Notes under the pieces: model-generated
What the model saw: the letters and a program-made list of their open reading frames with translations, nothing else
Told to the model about the DNA's origin: nothing
The model's database searches: none
Translations under genes and position numbers: made by a program
Origin: Mastigias papua
Taxonomy: Eukaryota; Cnidaria; Scyphozoa; Rhizostomeae; Mastigiidae
Length of the DNA stretch: 64,000 bases
Reading direction: 5' to 3'
Assembly (NCBI GenBank): GCA_964019165.1
Contig: OZ025268.1
Coordinates: 16,768,352-16,832,351 of the forward strand
Shown: piece by piece, positions 42,775 to 64,000 of the stretch
Position numbering within the stretch: position 1 is the stretch's first letter
How the letters are laid out: each line of letters opens with the position of its first letter

Positions 42775-44135
42775 TAACTGTCGCCTGTTTTCAAGGGGTG
42801 TTATTCGCTAGAAGTCCCAGGCAGTGGTTTGTCCAACTCTGTCCTGGTATGTAGTAGATATTTTTACCTGCTTCATTTAATGTTCAGTTCAATTAACATG
42901 TATGATTGACAGTTTCTCGTTTAGTGTTGGTAAGGTTGGGAACTAGCGGAAAATCTATTTTCCTCAATTTACTTCATTTCAAGATGAAAATTTGTGCCAG
43001 GGAGAATATGAAGGTACTAATTTCAGATCTGGAGTCAAATTCGAAAAGTAGTCTTCTAAAAGTTTCTCTAAACATTGCACCTTTTGAAAACTGGCTCAAT
43101 GCCTTACATATTGCTGCTTCGAGGCTTCTTCTGCCAGCATAGTTTTTAACTTTGGGCAGAACCTCCATATGACACTATGCAGTGACTCATTTTGATTTTG
43201 TGTGGCACCTCTTTTGCATCTTTGTAACAGATTGTTCTCAGTGAGACGCTGAAATATGGGCACCAGTTTCCTACCTACATCAACAGGAATTCCTTCATGT
43301 TCCTTGTGTGGTCCTGGAATTCTCCCTTTTGCTTCTTCCTTCTTCCAAAAAACAAGCATTTTCTGTCAACTGTAATTCTCCCTCATTATGCGACTCTGTT
43401 GTTACACTATCTTCTCCTACAAGCTCCTTCTCTCCTATGTCCAGCCCCAAATATTGATGTCCATCCCGAAGAACTTTATGCCGTTGATTCAGAATCCCCC
43501 ATTCTGACCCGCCTGTGACATATTTGTGCTCCTCATTTGCTACGCACCTCTTTAAATCATCAGATTGGCATCAGTCATCTGTCCCAGTCAGAGAGGTGCC
43601 CCACTCTCTCCTCTCATGTAATAGATATTTTTTCTCTGTTTCATTTAATTTTCAGTTGAATGAGCATATACGATTGACAGTACTCATTTTTTGTCTTTCA
43701 CGGTCGTCAGTAGAAGCACAAAGCAGTGATTTGTCCCACTCTCTCCGCTCGTGTAATATTTTTGTCTCTATTTCACTTGTTTTTCAGTTGAATGAACATC
43801 TAAGTTGGACAGTACTTTTGGTGTGTTTTCAAATATTGTGACTTTTCAAGGTGTGGTACACTCTAGATGTCCTAGCCAGTGAGATGTTCAACACTCCTGT
43901 CATGTACTAGATATTTTTCTCTGTGTCATTTAATTTTCAGTTAAATTAGCATGTAGGGTTGACGGTACTCATTTTTTGTTGGTAACTGTCGTTAGTTTTC
44001 AAGGGGTGTTAATCTCTTGATATTTCAGCCAGTGGAGTGCTGCACTCTCTCCTCTCATGTAAGGGGAATGTTGTTATCCCATTTTCACATGAGTTTCATT
44101 TAATTGAGCCTCTTCATTTCACAGCGCCCCTTTTG
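42775..44135. repeat. Degenerate minisatellite, about 150-bp unit, interrupted
   Basis: Imperfect units carry, in order, TTTTCAAGGGGTGTTA, CTAGAAGTCCCAG, CTCTCCTCTCATGTA, TTTCATTTAATTTTCAG and GATTGACAGTACTCATTTTT. Copies lie at about 42775-42935, 43590-43690, 43700-43840, 43845-43980 and 43985-44135. A Mutator-like transposase fragment (about 43000-43370) separates the first unit from the rest. Confidence 0.65.
43096..43370 (-). pseudogene. Mutator-like transposase fragment 1
   Basis: The minus strand reads VGRKLVPIFQRLTENNLLQRC and ATQNQNESLHSVIWRFCPK. This is the C-terminal signature (Q-N-x-N-E-S-L-x-x-x-I-W-x-x-C-P-K) of the Mutator-like transposase domain family common in arthropods and cnidarians. 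Only about 85 codons are open and the N-terminal catalytic region is missing. Confidence 0.75.
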
Positions 44136-45470
44136 TTTTGTAGCTGTTGTGAATTTTCAATGCGTCTTATATTCTATATTTCCCAGCGAGCGAGCTTTGT
44201 GCATTTTCGTTTGATGTCCATTTGTAGTATGTGTTATCAAAATTTACATTTGAAGTGAATGATAGTGCAGATGTTGACAAACCTGATATGGATTCATTGT
44301 CAAATTTTCTTCCCTCTCAGGATCTTTTTGAAATAGAGCCTGAAGCATAGGCTTTGTTTTGAAGACTTTCATGAAAGATAGATGATATTGTATGTTTTTC
44401 ATTAGTCTGTGTATGTCTTTATACATGTTTCTATATTCTCTGTCATCTCGGTTGAACATGAAATTATATGGAAGTGCTATTTGTTGGCTGTATGATTTGA
44501 ATAGGTTGTGTGGTGCTTGCAGAAATTGATAGTGTCTTTTGACATCTCTCAGCATAGTATTCTGGGAGTGTGAGAAAGCTCTCCATCAAGAACGTCCTCG
44601 TGGAAAATGTGGTACTTGTATATGATTTATCCAAGGAGATCGTTGTAGGTTTTGGTCCCAATATGGATATGAGATGTCAGGATGTTATGAAACCCACCGT
44701 ACTCGTTCTCTTAGTTCCTCTCTGCTTTTCTTATGAGCCATTTTGATGCTTCGTGGTGGAAAGGGTGTGAACGTTCGTTTGAATTTTCTTCGTAGTATCC
44801 AATTGTACGCTTTAGGGTGAACATGCCATGTTTGATGACCGTATCTTTAGGTGTGTAATCTTGCTGGATTATAAAAGTTTAGGTGCAAGCCTACACATTC
44901 AAGATTGTCTGCTGTTGATATTGTTGTTATGTATGATGTTAATTGACATTTCTTTTCTGTGATCTTCACTGGGCAATGAAGAACTATTGCAATTTTACCT
45001 GAAATGTCTCGATTTTGCCATTGTGCATGCTTATTCATGCCCAGATAAAATGTTTTAGAGCCCTTTTATGTAAAACAGTGATTTTATCCTGTTTTCCGGA
45101 TATTCAGAAACAAGATGAGTATAAACATGTATGTTTCTGCCTTCTATCTAAAAATTTAGTGGAAACTAAACACTGCATTTTAGTATAATCCTTTTTGCGG
45201 AAAACGGTCCTAAAGTGTTGAAATGAGTTTTAGACTAGATGGTTGAACATATTGCCTTTTAACATTGCATTTTAGAATTCCACAACCAATTTACATTAAT
45301 TGCAGCAAAATTGCATTGATTTTGTATTTTATGATTGCTTTTTGTAACTTAGAAATGAAATGCATCTTGCAATTTCTGTCTGGGAGTTTTCAATTTGGGT
45401 TTAGACTTCAATTCCTCCTCTTCCTCTTTGCTACAACAGTATTTGCTCCTTCTGTCTTCTCTAGTCACAA
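44136..45470. other. Intergenic, no gene recognised
   Basis: Minus-strand open frames at 44244-44555 and 44464-44661 overlap each other and show no domain. They may be further pieces of the nearby transposon debris. Confidence 0.35.
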
Positions 45471-46310
45471 GTCTGTATTAGCTGATGTTTTCCTCTTCGG
45501 GTTTTCTCCAGGAACAAGCCCCACTGTCTTCCATAATGCAGCAGTAAGGATAGCCCCCATAAACTGACAGGCTGCTAGTGCCATTGCAACATCCAAGGTC
45601 TTTCTGCAGACATAAATTGCCTTTTAGCACAATCCTATATTGTGTTATGGAAAGATCCATTGGGACTTTGAATTGCATTTCTTGTACAATGCTTCAGAAG
45701 GGCATCGTCTGGCTAGCGAAGAAAGATTTGTTCAAGCTGTTGTCCAATTTCGGGTGGCAGTGTTTCATGGTCCTCATCAGAATCTGGAATTGCAGACTTT
45801 GAGATGACTCTCTTCATGAAGCACCATGAATGCTCTCCTGGTGAACAAGCATATGTTTGGCATCTTGTTAGTGGATGAAAAATGCAAAAGGATTACCATT
45901 ATCCGTTTCTTCAAAAGTTGAACATCAGATGGATTATCTTTTATTGCTCTTCCATAATAATTTTGAATTTTTGTTATTTTTTCTTGAGTAAGCTTTCCTT
46001 TTCCTGATAGCCGGACTTTCTGAGGCTTTGATACTGCCACCACATTCCTCAATGTTGTGCCCATTCTCTTTGAGACATGATTTACACAGTCCTCCTTTTG
46101 TATCTTAATATCCGTTCAGTGTAGATTTAATGATGTTACAATATCAACTGCTTTGCTATCTCCATCAGACAGAATTGTTGTGTATCTAAACTTGTGCTTC
46201 TCTTTGGAGTTACTTCATAATTTCTCTGTACAGGTAACCTCCATAGCACCTATTGTTCCTTTAAGGTAGGTCACTGGTCGAAGTTCTAAAATCATATCGT
46301 TTACAGATAT
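45470..46310 (-). pseudogene. Mutator-like transposase fragment 2, frameshifted
   Basis: The minus strand, from right to left, reads GTIGAMEV, then HKFRYTTILSDGDSKAV (the catalytic DGDSK block, about 46140-46190), DCVNHVSKRMGTTLRNV, and GKGKLTQEKITKIQNYYGRAI (about 45955-46015). Then come TLPPEIGQQLEQIF and SPNGSFHN near 45640-45760. Stops and frame changes break it, so it is dead. It is the most complete of the three Mutator-like copies here. Confidence 0.8.
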
Positions 46311-47126
46311 CTCCCTCAAAGTAACAGTCCAACACAGGTCAACATGCTGATTTCAAATTTGAGGTCTATTTTTAGATTTGATAATTAGTTTCCTTGGTAA
46401 CTAACAGATAGTGTGATTTGAGTTGTATCACTAAGTGAACATTAATATCTGCAGCAAGAGGTGCAAACTGCGATAGTAATATATCAAATAAATCCCAGTG
46501 ACCTGGGGAGTGATGCTATCTTGTTGGATGTCTAAAATTTCTTGTATATATTAAAATATTTTAGGAAGTGTCAAAATTACTTTTCCAGAAGATATTTTTG
46601 AAGAAAAACCTTCATTATAAATGCATAAAAGTACAAGTTATAACAAAATACACCCTGTAGCACCTCTCCTGAGGTCTTTAGTTTTAAAAAATGACATATA
46701 AGAAGTAATCTTTGCTATCTGTTTAGGCAAAAAAGTATGCTCAGTAGGTACGTGCACCACATGAAAAACTACATTTGAGAAAAGTGAGTTTGAAGTTGAA
46801 CAATGTGTTCAAACTTGATTGAATTGTCAATAGTGTTCAATATGACCATAAAACCAAAACCAAAACCAACTCATATCTATGAGTCTTTCAATCAAATGCT
46901 AACCTGAGGTAATTACCTAGTATTATTTGATAATTCTAATAAATATATGAGTTGAAGGAACCTGAAGCATAATTTATGCCCTCAAAAGATTGTTTCTTTT
47001 GTTCCTGTGCATTTGTTCTGTACTTCAGTACTCTTCTCCTTCTCTTTGTAGACTCTTTGGTAGCATTCTATGCTTTCTCTGCTACTCTTCTTTAGCCTTT
47101 TTGTGTCCTTCTCATTGGATGAAATT
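46311..47126. other. Intergenic, no gene recognised
   Basis: No open frame or repeat of note. It lies between two Mutator-like fragments and may be eroded transposon. Confidence 0.4.
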
Positions 47127-47640
47127 TTAAGGAATTTGCCTGGTTCCATTCCTAATATCGTGCATATAGTGTGACAGAAGGAAGGCCACTGCTGTTTCTA
47201 CTGTCTGCCTGCCTGCATATGTGGCTTTGAGGCACATTTTCCAAATCAAATGATGCAGTGAGTCATTTGGATTTTGTGTCCTATTTCTAGAGCACCTTTT
47301 CAGGAGATCTGCGTCAGACAGGCGTTGAAAAATTGGTACTAACTTTTTTCCAGTTTCTGCAGGTAGAGTTTCATAATCTTTGTTTGTTCCTGGATCCTTA
47401 GATTGTGCCACTGCCCTTTGCCAACAGCACCATGATTTGTCACCTTGTGGGCAGTTGATGTGTTTAGGATGGGAATCTGATGATGAAAGCTGAAAAAGTA
47501 TTGCAGAGATTCTCTTCTTCTGTAGCTCAGTATCATTTGCTTTGTCCTTGATAGCCCTGCCATAATGATATTGTATTTTTGGTTTCTTCTCCTGAGTAAG
47601 CTTTCCTTTTCCTGATATAGAATCTTTTTGTGCTGGTAGC
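47127..47640 (-). pseudogene. Mutator-like transposase fragment 3
   Basis: One continuous minus-strand frame runs from GKGKLTQEKKPKIQYHYGRAI through INCPQGDKSWCCWQRA and GKKLVPIFQRLSDADLLKRC to TQNPNDSLHHLIWKMC. These are collinear with the C-terminal half of the Mutator-like transposase domain. The protein is related to but clearly diverged from fragments 1 and 2, so the three are separate old insertions. The N-terminal half is absent. Confidence 0.8.
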
Positions 47641-49722
47641 CAAAGATATAATGGAAATATACCTGGTAGCCAAAGTATAGAATAGAGCTTAGTTGGTAAA
47701 ACGAGGACAGTTTCCTGTCAAGTCACTTTTGGTAGTAAATGCGTCAATAGCCGTTGCTCTCTCGTCTCTTTCGCCGTACTCTATAACAGTCACATCCCAT
47801 AGTCATGGAAGCCATTGGTAGTGCAGAATATATTCCACTATGTGTCGTCTTCTTCGATATGAGTTCTGCTTGGCAATGTTAGCGCCCATCATCGAAGCAG
47901 CACGTTATTATGTAATGCGAGACAGTTTCAGTAAGAGTGTTTTAGTATGTCTGATATAATGGAAGCTGTTTTTCATGTAATTCCACCAAATACAGTAATA
48001 AACGTCACTGCAATAGATAGTTTGTTACAGATATTTATTACAGGTAGTTTGTTACTAATATAGATTGCGTTTGTGAACGGATACCGATAAAATTTCCTTT
48101 TTGCCTGTCGAAGGCACAATAGAGAAAACCTCTAGGTTTTTGACTAAAGTTTGAGCGTACTTATCTGTTCATGAAGTTATAGGTTAAAACGTGTGTCGAA
48201 GATTGCAATTGTTGTTGTTTACACGATCCTGTTTGTATCCTTTATATGAAAATGGATGTAAAAAAGGATTGTGTATATCAGATTTTATTTATTTTTTACC
48301 TATTTAAATATAAAAGTAAAACAAGCGATTAAAAACTTTAAAGTATTTACAGTGTCAAAAGTACCTAAAATCTTATTGCTATAGGTTGCTGTTCTTCCAG
48401 GAATTATCTGCAAATATGATATTTTGCTGATAAATGGTTCAGGTTCGTTTATTTTTGTACTAGCCATTTCAGATCAAGTTCTATGTCGCAGGCATCTTGT
48501 CTCGAACTTTGTTGCTTAACTTCCATTAGAGCACGGAAATTTAGCACATTGATATTCTCTGTAAATGCTTTATTTTGGACTTATCTTTATAAGTGTTTGA
48601 CTTTACCTTCAAGCATGTTGATTTTATTTGCTTTTCGCAAAACACCTCACATGGAATCTGGTCTGTATTTCCATGCAATTGCTAATTGATTTCGTATGAA
48701 ATTGATTTCACTCATTACCTCAGCTGCAGTTTCTTTGCAAAGGCACGACATAGCAATGGCAATAAACTAAGTTTAAACCGGGGGTAAACGTGGGAAGATT
48801 GATGATTTCTATTTTTAGAAGCCTATAAGAAGATCCATAGAGAGAGCGTTTTGTAACCCTTCCCCATATTTTGTCATGATAACGGAAAACCCTATTTATA
48901 GGCTTCATATTGATGTGGTTAGCATTTTTGAGCTAGTATTTCATTTAGTGTTAGTACTCCGTCTGTGTTGGTTTCTTATCAGGCGCCTGTATATTGGTGG
49001 TTTGATTGGTCTTGCATGATTTTTTGAAGCTAGTACCTGTATTGAGACATGTCTAATTTTAGCATGGGCCTTATGAAATCATAAGAAATATCTATAGGAC
49101 TCTTTGTTATGGCTGTTTCTCATCGCATTTTAAATGCGATAATATCTCAGAGTACTTTCGAAAGGAGGGTCCATTTGTCATTCAATTCAATACTCAGCTC
49201 TTCCCCTCAGGTTTTGCTCACCCCTGGATTCTATTATTCTGTTTCACTATAAGTAGATGCTATTTCTTTTTACGCATGAGATCAATTATATACACAACTC
49301 CTCCTTTATGATACCGCTCTTATATGATGGTTAAAATGCTTAGCATGTCTGATTCTGCGGTGTTGAACATTTGTTGTCTCTGAGATGTGTCTTACACTTA
49401 TTTAAGCAATTCAGTCTGCGCGAACATGACAATTATTGCTTATTGGAATGCTCGTTCAACGCACGAGGAAGGCGATGCATCTCTGAAACTTATTGAAGCT
49501 AGTTGTGGTATGAACATACTGACATCAGTTTTCCATTTTTGATGTGGCCACAGGACGTGTTCACTCAGTGCGGTGTGAACAAAGGCGTGTTCACTCAGCT
49601 TGATGCGAACACGGAACTTGTTCACTTGACGTGCAGTATTACCTGGTTATCTGCTTCACTCTCTATTAATCTCCAAATTTTCAGCTTATATATGGACGTA
49701 GTGTGCGTTTTACGGTTTGAAC
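47641..49722. other. Upstream region of the class A GPCR
   Basis: No gene is recognised. At 49555-49630 the word GTGTTCACTCAG/GCGAACACGG recurs about four times (GTTCAC and GTGAAC half-sites spaced about 30 bp apart), a small imperfect repeat just upstream of the receptor that could be regulatory. Confidence 0.4.
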
Positions 49723-50715
49723 ATGGTGTCCATCATATTGCTTATCGACTTCGCCATAACTTCTGCTTCTAGTCTTGTCAGCTTCATAATAATTGCAGCT
49801 TATTCTTACGACAAGGAGCTTCGACGCATGCCATCAAACGCATTTCTCATTAGTTTTGTTGTTACGAACCTTCTCGTTTCATCGGCTGGTTTAATTTTGT
49901 CTTCCATTGCGAAGTCGACCGATTATAGTGAGGAACCCTCAAAGTTTCTTCTATATTCGTCGTATTTTGTTTTGTCAATTGTTTCTTATACACTGAGTCT
50001 TATGGTTGTTTCGCTAGACCGATACTGGGCTGTCGTAAAGCCATTCAGTTACGTTGCAAATATGACGTGGTCATTGGTACAGAAGATCCTCTCTGTTTTT
50101 TGGCTCGGTGTAATTATCTTTGGCATCGTAACTACGACAGTTGCTTTCGTCGCTTGGAAGGAGAAAGAACTTATTTCAACCATTTTGTTGGTTTTCATGC
50201 TACTGGTAGCATTACTTGGCTTGTCGACGCTAGTTCTCGTTAACTCGATTATCCTTCGCCAGGTTCGTCGCCAGGTTCGGCTTTTGCGTTCGTCGTCAGT
50301 TGAACGAGGTGTAGAAGTGCGTCGTCATCTGGCGAAACGCGAATCACGTACTGCCTATTTGTGTTTGGGGATAGTGGCAACCTTTCTATGCTGTTGGCTT
50401 CCAAATGGAGTTTGTATTGTCGCCCTCCTCACTGGTTTAAGGTTGACTGGATGGCGGCATTTTATGCGAATAAGTACAACCTTGTACTTCGTCTGTCTTG
50501 TTGTTAATCCATTTTGGTATATCTTCTGGAAAAGAGATTTTCGACAGTCATTACGTCGACTTTTCATTCACATACTGTGCTACTGTACTTCAAAGAGCTG
50601 TGTAGTAAAGCGAAATAATGTAATTTCAACGCAAAATATAGAACAGCAAGTCAAGAACGATTGCAGACAAGAGGATGTATTTCGAATCGAAAGAAAAAAG
50701 CCGTTTTGTCAATAA
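49723..50715 (+). CDS. Class A (rhodopsin-like) orphan GPCR, single exon
   Basis: Intronless frame of 330 aa with seven hydrophobic segments: about 4-28, 40-62, 76-98, 120-145, 150-178, 209-236 and 248-270. Class A hallmarks are DRYWAV (D99-R100-Y101) after TM3, CWLP (224-227) in TM6, NPFWY (262-266) in TM7 and a basic helix 8 (KRDFRQSLRRL) with Cys residues for palmitoylation. The ATG at 49723 is the true start, because an in-frame TAG lies at 49699-49701. The extracellular N-terminus is thus nearly absent. Odd points: Asn (N49) replaces the usual TM2 Asp, the TM1 Asn is missing, and there is no Cys at the top of TM3 or in the very short second extracellular loop, so the standard disulfide cannot form. 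The ligand is unknown. A possible poly(A) signal is at 51595. Confidence 0.88.
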   Translation: MVSIILLIDFAITSASSLVSFIIIAAYSYDKELRRMPSNAFLISFVVTNLLVSSAGLILSSIAKSTDYSEEPSKFLLYSSYFVLSIVSYTLSLMVVSLDRYWAVVKPFSYVANMTWSLVQKILSVFWLGVIIFGIVTTTVAFVAWKEKELISTILLVFMLLVALLGLSTLVLVNSIILRQVRRQVRLLRSSSVERGVEVRRHLAKRESRTAYLCLGIVATFLCCWLPNGVCIVALLTGLRLTGWRHFMRISTTLYFVCLVVNPFWYIFWKRDFRQSLRRLFIHILCYCTSKSCVVKRNNVISTQNIEQQVKNDCRQEDVFRIERKKPFCQ

Positions 50716-63890
<13,175 letters not shown>

Positions 63891-64000
63891 CTGTTTAAAT
63901 AGAAGATTAAAGCATTAACAAGAGAATAAACCAGTTTCTAAATCTTTTTGAGTCGTGTTTAAGAATAGGACTAGTATGTTGGAAATATTCTGACAAATCC

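Noticed and set aside
44244..44661. Two overlapping minus-strand open frames
   Set aside because: They overlap in different frames and show no domain; probably chance frames in transposon debris.

Overview
This 64 kb window comes from an animal nuclear genome. It is AT-rich, intron-dense and loaded with microsatellites and transposon debris, and its genes have clear metazoan orthologues. I read four host protein-coding genes, three of them split into many small exons that I joined by splice sites and codon phase. The phylum cannot be fixed from the sequence. An invertebrate is most likely, given the hammerhead-bearing Penelope-like elements, the cnidarian- or lophotrochozoan-style transposons and two divergent GPCRs.

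Layout. 1-4167 is an almost intact DNA transposon with 346-bp terminal inverted repeats and a four-exon transposase gene ending in a RING-like finger. 4168-11937 holds a decayed non-LTR retrotransposon (about 6160-7060), a MITE with a TAA target duplication (9754-10468) and otherwise unassigned sequence. 11938-22840 (minus) is ATXN7L3, the SAGA deubiquitinase-module subunit related to yeast Sgf11, in 17 exons including 17-nt and 23-nt microexons. 26247-40130 (plus) is IQCB1/NPHP5, a ciliary transition-zone IQ-motif protein, in 14 exons that all join in phase to 594 aa. Its introns carry a 1.5-kb Penelope-like palindrome with a 12-bp target duplication, hammerhead-ribozyme-like motifs, a LINE tail and a long ATG-repeat.

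42.4-47.7 kb is a repeat-rich stretch with three decayed Mutator-like transposase fragments and a degenerate minisatellite. 49723-50715 (plus) is a single-exon class A GPCR that lacks several normally conserved positions. 55433-63890 (minus) is the 3' part of a class B (secretin-like) GPCR covering TM2 to the C-terminus; its first exons lie beyond the right edge. Its introns hold two MITE-like elements, tetra- and pentanucleotide arrays, long AT arrays and another hammerhead-bearing Penelope remnant.

The host genes are unrelated in function (chromatin, cilium, two receptors), with no sign of operon-like organisation. ATXN7L3 and IQCB1 are divergently arranged about 3.4 kb apart. The most unusual content is the mobile DNA: the RING-finger TIR transposon, and the inverted Penelope pair whose transcripts would fold into a long hairpin with a hammerhead motif on each strand.
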